Source: a virus
Virus record (IMG/VR): IMGVR_UViG_3300027974_002422
Location: 1 to 29,510 of that record
DNA length: 29,510 nt
Reading direction: 5' to 3' (one strand)
Shown here: piece by piece, positions 1 through 7,502 of the stretch
Position numbering within the stretch: the stretch's first letter is position 1
Layout: every line of letters starts with the position of its first letter
Position numbers and translations under genes: made by a program
Notes under the pieces: model-generated
What the model saw: the letters and a program-made list of their open reading frames with translations, nothing else
What the model was told of the DNA's origin: nothing
The model's database searches: none

Positions 1-1
1 T

Positions 2-1732
2 ATCCAATCTAACAGCTTGAAAGGTTCGACCAGTCTCTCTACCATGGGAACTTTGGACTTATTAGGGGCTAATTCAAACGCTACTACAACTTATGTCATG
101 AACCAATATCAAGGTAATAACATGAACTTTACCAATCATGGTGGGAATAAGACATTGCTTCAATTTACTAATGCTGCAAGTACACTCACTACTTCGGCAG
201 GTACCAGTGGTGGTAGAAGGCTGTTTAACAACAGTACCAATCTAACTGTGCAGTTTGATGGTACTTTGGACATTGGAGGCACCACAGCAGATAACAGTCT
301 TGTAGGTGGTGTAGGTGATTTTATTTTCAAAGGTTCACTATTTAACACAGCTGCTGCACTCAGAGGTTTAACTAAGTCAGGAACTGGAACAGCAACCTTT
401 CAAGCAGTCAATGCTTACAATGGAGATACTACCATACAAGATGGTACATTTATAGTTGATACTGCTGGTTCTATTGCCTCTAGTGCTGCTGTAGTGTCAG
501 GCGGTACTTTGAGAGTCAAAGGCATTGCAGGTAATGTAGCCGCTAACAGTGGAAGACTAATAGTTGATAGCACTGGAACCATTGGTAATTTTTCCATTGG
601 AGTTACCACTACTGTATCGGTAGATGGTACAACAGGCACAATAACACAAGGAGGAGGCACTTTGGACTTAAGAGGAACTGGCAGTACATTCTCCATGTCT
701 GCAGGAACAGCTACTGTATATAGTGGAGCGTTTCTTGGTAACTCAACTCTCACAGGAGGAAGCTTGCTTAATAGCGGTACAGTAGGCGATACAACTATTG
801 CTACAGGCAGTACGTTTGATGTGAAGACAGGTGGTACCTCTTCTCAGGCTACTGTTAATGGCGGTACCTTGTTGGTATCAGGATCTGTGGCACAAACTGT
901 TGTTAATTCTGGTACAGCCACAGTAAATTCTGGTGGCAATTCTGGTACTACAACTGTTAATGGCAGCATATTGGATGTGTATGGAAGAACTGGTGTATCC
1001 ACAGTTAATACAGGTGGCACACTCAATGTAAAAACGGGTGGCAGCCTCTTGGGTACAAGCACTGTAGGAGGTGGCACATTGCTAGTAGATGGAACTGCTG
1101 GTACAGTTATAGTTAACTCTGGAACTGCTACAGTAAATGCAGGGGGTTCCATTGGTAGCACTACAGTTAACAGTGGTCTGCTAGCTGTGAATGGATCTGC
1201 AGGAGACATATTAGTTAATACAGGTGGTACTTTTGGTGGTTCTGGTAGCGTGCAAGGCCTAACACTCAATGGTGGTACTGTGGCCCCAGGCAACAGCCCG
1301 GGTCTGCTAACTGCCTATGAGTTGAATGGAAGCAATGGAACATTCCAATTCCAGTTAGGTGCACCTACCACCAGAGGGGTAACATATGATGCTATCAATG
1401 TAACTAGCCTATTAACATTAGGTGCCAATACAGCATGGACATTTGAAACCTTAGACAATTATGCATATGTAGATGGTAACACATATGACTTGTTTGATTG
1501 GGGTACAGCTGACATGAGCACATTTGATGTAGCAGTATTACAAGCAGCTCTACCTGATCTCAACACTGCCAGTACAGATCTGAAATGGAATGTTAGTAAC
1601 TTTACTTTGGACGGTACAGTAGGTGTTATTCCTGAACCTTCTACCGGTTCACTCATGGTGTTTGGTATTGTTAGCTTGATAACACTCAAAGCTATAAGGA
1701 GAAGAAAATGCCAACACCAAATACATTCCTAA
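2..1732 (+). CDS. PEP-CTERM surface protein with autotransporter-type beta-strand repeats (5' partial)
   Basis: The frame is open to the left edge with no stop, and the first internal start codon is only a TTG at 17, so the gene very likely begins outside the window. The product is almost entirely Gly/Thr/Ser/Asn/Val-rich beta-solenoid sequence. One unit around residues 119-150 (GLTKSGTGTATF ... NAYNGDTTIQDGTFIVD) matches the autotransporter-associated beta-strand repeat, and many degenerate TVNSGGT units follow. A closing GGSGSVQGLTLNGG-VAPGNSPG block is typical of this class. The last ~33 residues form a PEP-CTERM sorting signal: Pro-Glu-Pro, one hydrophobic span, then RRRK. In bacteria, exosortase cleaves this signal and the protein goes to the surface or matrix. 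No exosortase is visible here, so host machinery would be needed. There is no autotransporter beta-barrel. The 3' end overlaps the next gene by 25 nt. Confidence 0.85.
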   Translation: MQSNSLKGSTSLSTMGTLDLLGANSNATTTYVMNQYQGNNMNFTNHGGNKTLLQFTNAASTLTTSAGTSGGRRLFNNSTNLTVQFDGTLDIGGTTADNSLVGGVGDFIFKGSLFNTAAALRGLTKSGTGTATFQAVNAYNGDTTIQDGTFIVDTAGSIASSAAVVSGGTLRVKGIAGNVAANSGRLIVDSTGTIGNFSIGVTTTVSVDGTTGTITQGGGTLDLRGTGSTFSMSAGTATVYSGAFLGNSTLTGGSLLNSGTVGDTTIATGSTFDVKTGGTSSQATVNGGTLLVSGSVAQTVVNSGTATVNSGGNSGTTTVNGSILDVYGRTGVSTVNTGGTLNVKTGGSLLGTSTVGGGTLLVDGTAGTVIVNSGTATVNAGGSIGSTTVNSGLLAVNGSAGDILVNTGGTFGGSGSVQGLTLNGGTVAPGNSPGLLTAYELNGSNGTFQFQLGAPTTRGVTYDAINVTSLLTLGANTAWTFETLDNYAYVDGNTYDLFDWGTADMSTFDVAVLQAALPDLNTASTDLKWNVSNFTLDGTVGVIPEPSTGSLMVFGIVSLITLKAIRRRKCQHQIHS

Positions 1733-2376
1733 GACATTTAAGACTATTAAGACTTACACATTTTGGCTTTACATTAGTTGAAATGGCAGTTGTAATAGTT
1801 ATAATGGGATTATTAATGGCCATTTTATTTCCAGGGTATGCTGCTGTTAAACGCAAGTCATCTCAAGCTGCTTGTGCATCCAACATGAAACAAGTAGGCA
1901 CATCAATTGTGTTGTTTGCAGCAGAAAATGATGGATGGCTCCCTCCAGGTCCTTCTGGTCAAACAATTAATTCGTTTATTAGCGATTCTAGATTTGGTAG
2001 CGATACATCAAATGTTGTAGATACATCTAATCTGGAGTATTATCTTACAAATTATATATCAACTAAATCTCTAGGGAAAAAAAAGAGAAAAGGCAATCCT
2101 GTCTTTTCATGCCCAGCTCATGGTGAAAAGCGACCTTTGATTTGGAAGAGAGGATCTTGTTTTGGTGGAGCAGGAGGGCAATATGGTACACAAAATTCAG
2201 AAAAATTAATTGCAGTAGATACAAATGATTATTTTTTAGTTGACTTCACTAAAGCTTTCACCAATCATTCTGGTGCATCTTTAGATAGAACAATGAAAAA
2301 TCCACATGGCGTAACCAGAAACTTATTAAGAACAGATGGTAGCGTGACAACAGAACTGGATAACAAGGCAAGGTAA
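1708..2376 (+). CDS. Prepilin-type protein with H-X9-DG motif (type II secretion/type IV pilin-like)
   Basis: A 222-residue protein. A short basic leader ends at Gly20, followed by FTLVE (Glu25 is the conserved E5 of the mature pilin) and a ~20-residue hydrophobic helix. This is the classic prepilin peptidase cleavage and N-methylation signal. The C-terminus carries His200-X9-Asp210-Gly211, the H-X9-DG signature of pseudopilin-like proteins that are abundant in Planctomycetota, Verrucomicrobiota and Lentisphaerota. The start is supported by AAGGAG at 1696-1701, six bases upstream and inside the preceding gene, so the two are translationally linked. The next gene overlaps its stop in a TAATG. 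The role is inferred: a structural pilin or pseudopilin displayed on the envelope. No pilus ATPase or secretin is present in the window. Confidence 0.85.
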   Translation: MPTPNTFLRHLRLLRLTHFGFTLVEMAVVIVIMGLLMAILFPGYAAVKRKSSQAACASNMKQVGTSIVLFAAENDGWLPPGPSGQTINSFISDSRFGSDTSNVVDTSNLEYYLTNYISTKSLGKKKRKGNPVFSCPAHGEKRPLIWKRGSCFGGAGGQYGTQNSEKLIAVDTNDYFLVDFTKAFTNHSGASLDRTMKNPHGVTRNLLRTDGSVTTELDNKAR

Positions 2377-2840
2377 TGGAGTATGTGTCTATATCACAAG
2401 CTATTAAGGCTGCTGCAGATCTTAATACGCCTTCCACTGAGTATCTTAATAATTTCTTGCCTGCTTATAGAAAGTACCATAAGAGGCAGAATGTCAGAAG
2501 AGCAGTTTGCAAAATTGGTTCAGGTCTTGCAGTCTTTGTAGTTGCATGTCTCTGTTATTCATCTATAAATAATAGTAACAAGCTGGATATTAATACAGCT
2601 TCAGGAGGCGAAATGGCACAAAACAATACACATGGCAAACAAGTGGTATTTGAAGGGGATGTAAGAGAAGTTACAGACTTTATAAGAAAACATGTCAAAG
2701 AAAAAACTCAAACCATAGGCTTAAAAGAACATTTTGATGCAGATGTTTGGGGAGTGTATGTAGAGGGTGAAGAGAAGTTTAGGTTTTATTATCAATGTCT
2801 AGGCCATGGGAGGTACTCAGTCTTTGTTATCAATGATTAG
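2376..2840 (+). CDS. Single-span membrane protein, function unknown
   Basis: A 154-residue protein I do not recognise. A soluble, basic N-terminal part (residues 1-44) precedes one hydrophobic segment around residues 47-64, and a ~90-residue domain follows on the other side of the membrane. The layout resembles bacterial anti-sigma or secretion accessory proteins with a short cytoplasmic region, but no family motif is visible. The start codon overlaps the pilin stop (TAATG), which indicates translational coupling and a shared transcript with the surface-protein operon. Confidence 0.65.
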   Translation: MEYVSISQAIKAAADLNTPSTEYLNNFLPAYRKYHKRQNVRRAVCKIGSGLAVFVVACLCYSSINNSNKLDINTASGGEMAQNNTHGKQVVFEGDVREVTDFIRKHVKEKTQTIGLKEHFDADVWGVYVEGEEKFRFYYQCLGHGRYSVFVIND

Positions 2841-3075
2841 AATTGAACTATTCATTTGCACTTTCTTCACTGCAATAGCCTTGTGGATGCTAAGTCTTTA
2901 CTTTAAAGATAACACAATTGACGACAAAATGCGCATGGCATTAAATGAAGAGAAGAGTAAAGCAGAAGATTTATATTATAATGAATTGGCGGTCAACCAT
3001 CCTCTTGTTATTATGAATACCAATAGCTCTCTTATTCAGTTAAAAAAGAAAACAAATAAACTTGTTTTCAAATGA
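2833..3075 (+). CDS. Small N-terminally anchored membrane protein
   Basis: An unrecognised protein of 80 residues from this ATG, which overlaps the preceding stop by eight bases. An in-frame ATG at 2806 would add nine residues. The downstream start is preferred because the product then begins directly with a hydrophobic anchor (MIRIELFICTFF...). A charged, probably helical region and a lysine-rich C-terminus follow. It sits in the middle of a chain of coupled small membrane-protein genes between the pilin and the FecR protein, so an accessory or assembly role for that operon is a reasonable guess. Confidence 0.55.
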   Translation: MIRIELFICTFFTAIALWMLSLYFKDNTIDDKMRMALNEEKSKAEDLYYNELAVNHPLVIMNTNSSLIQLKKKTNKLVFK

Positions 3076-3392
3076 ATAATTTTATTCCATATGTAGTTGG
3101 ATTGTGCCTTGCAGGTAGCATTTTTTATACAGTTTATAGCCCTCATTCATCCATGGTAAAGCAACATATAGACTCATATGGCATGGATTTTGAATACGTG
3201 ACACCTGAAGGTTCTTGTTTTACACAAAATATAGAACCCATTGGTCATGATAGCCACAAATACATTTTAAGCTTGGGCAAACCTGCAAAACCTACAAATA
3301 CAGAAGAGCCTTTGTATGTGATGGTCGGGTATACCATGAAACAAGTAAGAGTTAGATACAGATCTAATGCATTAACATCTAATAATCTATAA
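3072..3392 (+). CDS. Small N-terminally anchored membrane protein
   Basis: A 106-residue protein with no recognised family. A hydrophobic helix near residues 5-24 is followed by a ~80-residue soluble domain that ends in Ser/Asn-rich sequence. The start overlaps the preceding stop in an ATGA junction, so it is almost certainly co-translated with the upstream gene. The soluble part would lie outside the inner membrane if the anchor is an uncleaved signal. Confidence 0.55.
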   Translation: MNNFIPYVVGLCLAGSIFYTVYSPHSSMVKQHIDSYGMDFEYVTPEGSCFTQNIEPIGHDSHKYILSLGKPAKPTNTEEPLYVMVGYTMKQVRVRYRSNALTSNNL

Positions 3393-3393
3393 T

Positions 3394-3576
3394 ATGCCAT
3401 TCAATTTTTTAGACAAAGACAAGTGCAAAAGAAGCTACTATTATCAGGTGGCCGATATTTGGCATAGATTAAGTAGTGATCATCCCATAAAGCAGGTTTT
3501 AACGTCTCTAATATTCATTGGCATACTAGGCTTAATAATTCATTTTATTTTTAAACTCTTTTCTAATGATTTTTAG
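3394..3576 (+). CDS. Very small C-terminally anchored membrane protein
   Basis: A 60-residue protein. A charged N-terminal half (basic and aromatic residues) is followed by one strong hydrophobic segment at about residues 37-56, giving a tail-anchored or holin-like topology. It starts one base after the preceding stop, which supports membership of the same operon. No homologous family is evident from the sequence. It is short enough that coding status rests mainly on context. Confidence 0.5.
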   Translation: MPFNFLDKDKCKRSYYYQVADIWHRLSSDHPIKQVLTSLIFIGILGLIIHFIFKLFSNDF

Positions 3577-3596
3577 TTTCAACTGTCTAATACTAT

Positions 3597-4505
3597 ATGA
3601 AAACGTTAATTTGCTTAGCCTTAATAGCAGTAGCAAGTCATAGTGCATCTGCTACCACAGTATCCTTCTTAAAGAATAGCGTATATAGAATAGACAATAC
3701 AAACAAAGTCACAGCTGTATTAAATGATAAGGTAGAATCTAATACACAAGTAGGTACTGGTGAGCAGAGCATGTGTGAATTATCATTAGATGATAAGTCA
3801 GTAACACGCGTTGGAGCTAATGCTGTCTTCTCATTTGTAGAACAAGAGCGTTTGGTTAAATGCGACGAAGGAACATTTCTGGTTTCTAAAGATCCTGTAA
3901 CAGAAACTATGACAGTTACCACCGGTAGTGTTACTGCTGCTGTTAATGGCAGTACTGTAATGTTTGATGTTAGAGGAGATGCAACACATGTTGCTGTGGC
4001 CGAAACAACTACTGGAGTTGTTGTGACAGATAAGAATGGTAAATCTGTCACATTGCAATCTGGTGAAGGTATCTCTGCAACACCTGCAGGCATGGCATCT
4101 GCCACTCCCAGATCTGTGGACGTTAAAGATCTAACATCTTCACCTCTGTTTACAGAAGCAGGGTTGGCTCCTCTGGCTAATAATGCTTTAATTAAAGGTG
4201 TTGTAAGCGCTCAAGAATCTGCAAAAGCTGCAGGCATATCTTTTACAAGTGAAATTAATGATGTGGTAGCTGGTAGAATTGATAGCGCTACTGCTTTGGC
4301 TAGAGCAGGAGGTATGGATGTACCTGGTGTTGATGTACCTGATATTGATACTGCTGCAGGAGGTGAAGCTGCAGGTAATAATGCACCAGCGGGTAGTGGG
4401 GCAGGAGCAATTTCTGGATCGCAACAGTTTAATCCTTTAATGAACCCTAATCTTGTTCCTCCAGTTAACTCCAAACCCAACCCATTTGAAGCTACTCCCA
4501 TTTAA
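3597..4505 (+). CDS. Secreted FecR-domain protein
   Basis: A 302-residue protein with a clear Sec signal peptide (residues 1-19, likely cleaved after SASA). A FecR-type beta domain follows at about residues 25-165. Its hallmarks are VGTGEQSMCELSL-DDKSVTRVG, then E-x-L-VKCDEGTFLV, then VTTGSVTAAVNGSTVMFDV and VVVTDKNGKSVTLQSGEG. The C-terminal third is low-complexity Ala/Gly/Asn/Pro-rich and ends with several Asn-Pro motifs. Classical FecR proteins are anti-sigma regulators, but stand-alone secreted FecR domains are common in PVC bacteria and are thought to be envelope structural or adhesive modules. It is last in the PEP-CTERM/pilin operon. No Shine-Dalgarno sequence precedes the ATG. Confidence 0.75.
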   Translation: MKTLICLALIAVASHSASATTVSFLKNSVYRIDNTNKVTAVLNDKVESNTQVGTGEQSMCELSLDDKSVTRVGANAVFSFVEQERLVKCDEGTFLVSKDPVTETMTVTTGSVTAAVNGSTVMFDVRGDATHVAVAETTTGVVVTDKNGKSVTLQSGEGISATPAGMASATPRSVDVKDLTSSPLFTEAGLAPLANNALIKGVVSAQESAKAAGISFTSEINDVVAGRIDSATALARAGGMDVPGVDVPDIDTAAGGEAAGNNAPAGSGAGAISGSQQFNPLMNPNLVPPVNSKPNPFEATPI

Positions 4506-4622
4506 GCTTAACTCAACTTAATTACACACATTTGCATAAGTAATATTACCAGACAGGCTTTTATCGCACAAATTGAATTAACAACAGCCAGCCCAGCAAC
4601 CATTGCAGGCATAAGAAATGCA
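4506..4622 (+). other. Open upstream reading frame of the beta-helix gene without a usual start codon
   Basis: The frame of the following gene is open from 4512 (TAA at 4509) to its TTG at 4623 but contains no ATG, GTG or TTG. From about 4560 the translation (AFIAQIELTTASPATIAG ...) looks like genuine protein rather than leader. Either the real start is a rare codon, or the gene has lost its original 5' end or suffered a frameshift here. Confidence 0.4.
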
Positions 4623-5621
4623 TTGAGTGCTGCTCCTATTGGAGTGCCAGTGACCAGTCAATATTTTGTTGATGCCAACAGAACTGATGATTACACACAA
4701 GATGGCAACATACTAACACCATACAAAACATTGAGTGCAGCATATGCAGCTGCAAAAATTGGAGCTGCCATGCTCAATCCCAAGTACATCAACTTGCTCA
4801 GTAGCATCACAGAAAATCTCACCATGGACACAGGTTATGTAGGGTTGCAAGGGTTCACCAATTCTGGTGTAAGAGCTCCATTGTATTTGAATGGTACCAT
4901 CACCATTGCTCCTACTGCAGGCTTAATCACTGACAATTTTTTTGGCATCACAAATTTGGCCATTCTCAAGCCTGAAGTGACCAGTGGCAATTGCATTGAT
5001 GTGCTGGGTGGTGCTGTTCCCTTGAGAGTATTTTTAGAATCAGTCTGGTTGCAAAATGGAAGCCCCGGTTCTTTTGGAGTAAACATTAATAACACAGGAG
5101 CATCAAGTGTCGTCAATGGGCAGCTGAATCAATTCAGTCCTTTTGCTACAGGCGGAGGAATTCAGGTAATTAATGGCATTTGCAACATGGTGGATTGTGA
5201 TTCAACAGGAGGTTCTGCTTCCTGTGACAGCATGTTTGCTGCAGCTAGTGGAGGCAAATTAAACTTCGCTCGGTGTCAGCTGGAGGGCAATGCAACACAC
5301 ATGATCAAATGTTCAGGGGGTGATTATGGTACTTCTGGTTATAATATCACGCTCGGCCAAACTTTGTTAACCAACAATCGCTCCACTGGACATGGAATAA
5401 CTTTGTCTGCAGGTTCTCTTGCATCCATTGGCACCTGTGGACTCAACATTCTCACTGGATCTGGTGCCAAAGCCATCAACGGAGTGGCTTCAGCAAATCT
5501 GGCTACTTTTCCATATTCACTGGTTCTGTTTGATAGTGTGACTTTCGTGAATGCCGCCGGCATTATTGCCCGGAATACTACTGTTACCACCAACAAAGCA
5601 GCATACTCGGTGATGAGTTAA
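4623..5621 (+). CDS. Beta-helix fibre/adhesin-like protein
   Basis: 332 residues from a TTG start, which is uncertain because the frame continues open upstream. The segment at residues 12-50 (YFVDANRTDDYTQDGNILTPYKTLSAA) is the usual entrance to right-handed parallel beta-helix proteins of the pectate-lyase fold, where a Tyr-hydrophobic-Asp strand leads into G-x-P-(Y/F)-KT-(L/I). The rest is short beta-strand repeats rich in Gly/Asn/Ser/Thr. Such proteins in phages are tail fibres, tailspikes or neck decorations that bind or cut surface glycans. No catalytic residues can be assigned by eye. It ends four bases into the convergent gene at 5618. Confidence 0.65.
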   Translation: MSAAPIGVPVTSQYFVDANRTDDYTQDGNILTPYKTLSAAYAAAKIGAAMLNPKYINLLSSITENLTMDTGYVGLQGFTNSGVRAPLYLNGTITIAPTAGLITDNFFGITNLAILKPEVTSGNCIDVLGGAVPLRVFLESVWLQNGSPGSFGVNINNTGASSVVNGQLNQFSPFATGGGIQVINGICNMVDCDSTGGSASCDSMFAAASGGKLNFARCQLEGNATHMIKCSGGDYGTSGYNITLGQTLLTNNRSTGHGITLSAGSLASIGTCGLNILTGSGAKAINGVASANLATFPYSLVLFDSVTFVNAAGIIARNTTVTTNKAAYSVMS

Positions 5622-5881
5622 ACATTGTAAGTCAAATTATCACCTTCAAAGGTGATGTCTTCATTCAAAAAAGTCAATTCATTTGCATAACTAAATTGAA
5701 CTCCACCACCATCATATCCTCCTGTGGCATTGTCTGCTGAATGTGCATGCAGCATGTTTTCTTCTTCAAGCATGCGCTCATAAATGATCTTTTTTTGCAG
5801 TTGCCTTTTATTGCATGCAATCACAACAGGTTGCACAGGCCTCTTGTCATGTTGCTGCAATGCATGCACATACATGTTCAT
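5618..5881 (-). CDS. Small hypothetical protein
   Basis: An 87-residue protein with no recognised domain. The N-terminal half is basic and rich in His/Gln/Lys with a helical KRQLQKKIIYERMLEEEN stretch. The C-terminal half is acidic and ends FEGDNLTYNV. An AT-rich TTAAATAATA motif lies just upstream of its ATG, as for several other late-type genes here. It is preferred over the antisense frame at 5741-5941 because of that motif, the neat convergent four-base overlap with the beta-helix gene, and its strand agreement with the lysis region. Confidence 0.55.
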   Translation of the reverse strand: MNMYVHALQQHDKRPVQPVVIACNKRQLQKKIIYERMLEEENMLHAHSADNATGGYDGGGVQFSYANELTFLNEDITFEGDNLTYNV

Positions 5882-5885
5882 ATGT

Positions 5886-5895
5886 TATTATTTAA
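5886..5895 (-). promoter_or_regulatory. Late-promoter-like TTAAATAATA motif
   Basis: Read on the minus strand, TTAAATAATA lies a few bases before the ATG at 5881. It resembles the T4 late promoter core TATAAATA and recurs in front of other genes in this window. Confidence 0.35.
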
Positions 5896-5937
5896 GCTTG
5901 ACACATCAGATAAAGCCTGCATAATGACAGGATGCAG

Positions 5938-6420
5938 CTAATCAGTGAAGCTTGAAGGCACAGACCAATCATCCACAACAAAGCTTCTTTTAATTTTATA
6001 CCGATAGCATTTTTCAATAAACTCTGTACACATTCTCTCATATTGACTTCTGGCAGTAGCCTTGCCCACAAGCATGGTACCCCATACTGGATCATATATC
6101 CATAATTTGTTTTTATATTCAAATATGGACACTGCATGTCCAAATATCTGCTTGTTATTAGTATCATCTCCCAGGTAGTAAGTGAATCCATATATTGATG
6201 AATATGCTTCAACATCACTCTTTAAAACTAAGCTTGCACGTGAAGAATGTATCAGTGCTTCAATAAAACAAGAATTGGGTAGATCTGTATAAAACTTAGA
6301 AGATGTACCATATACACGTTTACCTTCTAATATACCGAAAATAAAAGTAACATAGGTTATAGCACTAAAAACACCCAGTAAAACAAGTGGTTTAATTAAT
6401 CTCTTACAGAAGCTATACAA
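5938..6420 (-). CDS. Membrane-anchored papain/transglutaminase-like protein
   Basis: A 160-residue protein read from TTG; no ATG or GTG is available upstream in frame before a stop. An N-terminal hydrophobic segment (about residues 10-31) acts as signal or anchor. The remainder has the order Cys51 (in NSCFIEA), His95 (in FGHAVSIFEY) and Asp110 (in IYDPVWGT). These match the Cys-His-Asp triad spacing of the transglutaminase/NlpC-like papain fold, where GHA-V and YDP are typical neighbours. It follows the endolysin by 19 bases, so it may act on the envelope during lysis or entry, for example as a peptidase or amidase. The catalytic assignment is by eye. Confidence 0.6.
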   Translation of the reverse strand: MYSFCKRLIKPLVLLGVFSAITYVTFIFGILEGKRVYGTSSKFYTDLPNSCFIEALIHSSRASLVLKSDVEAYSSIYGFTYYLGDDTNNKQIFGHAVSIFEYKNKLWIYDPVWGTMLVGKATARSQYERMCTEFIEKCYRYKIKRSFVVDDWSVPSSFTD

Positions 6421-6439
6421 GCTTTTCGTATGATATTAC

Positions 6440-6928
6440 TTAGGCAATATATTTACGAAGATTGTCGTTTCTATTGGTCCAGCCCTTCAAGAACTTCTTC
6501 AAAGGTGGCTTATTTGCTGCTAAATTTTCGTAAAATATTTGACGTTGATCAATGACTTTAAAGGCGAGCTTATAGGCGTCTGCACTATAGACTGCTGCTA
6601 GCGTTTTCGGTCCAACGATGCCATCTGGCTCTGTTCCCACAGCACGTTGAAGAAACTTATTTGATTGCTTTGCTCCAGTGTTCACACAGCAATCAAAATA
6701 CACTTCACCAACCGGTTTATCATATTGTTCACAATTAAATCTAACCCAATACTCTGTAAAATAGATATCTTTTGCTTCTTCAATAGTAAGTTCTTTAATA
6801 TTCACATCTGGATGGCTTCTCTTGTCAATACCATAATTGGTCTCGCCACCTGGGTCAACAGGGTCATTAGTATACCCACCTTCAGCATCCAATACAAATT
6901 TAATTATCCAATCAAAACGATTGTTCAT
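6440..6928 (-). CDS. GH108 endolysin (N-acetylmuramidase)
   Basis: A 162-residue protein of the glycoside hydrolase 108 family, which cuts the glycan backbone of peptidoglycan. The N-terminus has the hallmark AEGGY with catalytic Glu16, then TNDPVDPGGETNYGI, and further on YWVRFNCEQ. The C-terminal portion (about residues 85-155) matches the short peptidoglycan-binding domain of these enzymes: VNTGAKQSNKFLQRAVG ... DGIVGPKTL. The length is standard for the family, and there is no signal peptide, so release should depend on a holin. Its ATG overlaps the stop of the upstream lipoprotein in an ATGA junction. Confidence 0.92.
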   Translation of the reverse strand: MNNRFDWIIKFVLDAEGGYTNDPVDPGGETNYGIDKRSHPDVNIKELTIEEAKDIYFTEYWVRFNCEQYDKPVGEVYFDCCVNTGAKQSNKFLQRAVGTEPDGIVGPKTLAAVYSADAYKLAFKVIDQRQIFYENLAANKPPLKKFLKGWTNRNDNLRKYIA

Positions 6929-7086
6929 TTGTCAAAGGAGCTTTCATCAAATTTTGTTTTTGATGCATCTTCTGCTGCTTGCATTGTTGGGGCATTTGGA
7001 TATTTTGTGGGTTCAGATTTATACCCAGATACAGGTGAGCAACCTGACACAACAAGTAACACAAGCCCCAGTATAATTTTGTTCAT
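6925..7086 (-). CDS. Small lipoprotein, candidate spanin or lysis accessory
   Basis: A 53-residue protein with a lipoprotein signal (MNKIILGLVLLVVSGC) and a short polar mature part. An in-frame upstream start at 7113 is rejected because the ATG at 7086 forms an exact ATGA overlap with the preceding stop. The position directly before the endolysin and the small outer-membrane lipoprotein form resemble an o-spanin, but no matching inner-membrane spanin is obvious. The function is inferred from place only. Confidence 0.65.
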   Translation of the reverse strand: MNKIILGLVLLVVSGCSPVSGYKSEPTKYPNAPTMQAAEDASKTKFDESSFDK

Positions 7087-7502
7087 TTGATCAGATCTTT
7101 TGTCTTGTCCCAAATAGAATCAGGCTCCTTACCATCTTTACGCCACGAGTTTAATATGGCATAATATACCAAGTGTTGCTGATCTATGATATAAAGCTTG
7201 TTGTTTAGCTTGTCAGTGAATTCTGTGACGCCATCGTTTTCATTTAATTCAACACCTTTAAAAGATTTGAATCTTACCTTATACGCTTTAATAAGCGTGT
7301 TGTAGCGGAGCAGACCAAAAGGAGTAATGAGACCCCGGCCGTCGTCAGTAAAGCCAATGAAGCCAGAGTTTTGTACATCGTATCCAGAGGGTGTTGTTGC
7401 ATCATAAGAGGCTATCTCATCCTTTACTTTATCTGGTGTAACTGTTGTACACGAGCATAGTAACAGACTACTCAGAGAGAATATCGCGAATTTTCTTAAC
7501 AT
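7083..7502 (-). CDS. Lipoprotein of the lysis region, unknown function
   Basis: A 139-residue protein with a signal peptide ending in LLLCSC, a plausible lipobox, followed by a ~115-residue soluble domain. No family recognised. Its start overlaps the preceding gene by 35 bases in another frame and its stop overlaps the next ATG, so it is embedded in a translationally coupled chain between the holin-like and endolysin genes. Confidence 0.65.
   Translation of the reverse strand: MLRKFAIFSLSSLLLCSCTTVTPDKVKDEIASYDATTPSGYDVQNSGFIGFTDDGRGLITPFGLLRYNTLIKAYKVRFKSFKGVELNENDGVTEFTDKLNNKLYIIDQQHLVYYAILNSWRKDGKEPDSIWDKTKDLIK

Noticed and set aside
601-1230. Repeated short units that might look like a CRISPR array
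   Set aside because: Units vary in length and sequence, keep one reading frame, and encode autotransporter-type beta repeats.
844-1293. Long open frame antisense to the beta-repeat gene
   Set aside because: It is a shadow of the repetitive Gly/Thr/Val codons on the plus strand; its Pro/Val/Thr bias mirrors them and it has no start context.
5639-5656. Hairpin ATCACCT-TCAA-AGGTGAT as a terminator for the beta-helix gene
   Set aside because: No T run on either strand and it lies within the coding end of the minus-strand gene; could be chance.
5741-5941. Plus-strand open frame opposite the 5618-5881 gene
   Set aside because: No ribosome-binding site; Cys/His/Met-rich low-quality composition; the minus-strand frame has a promoter-like motif and a neat convergent end.
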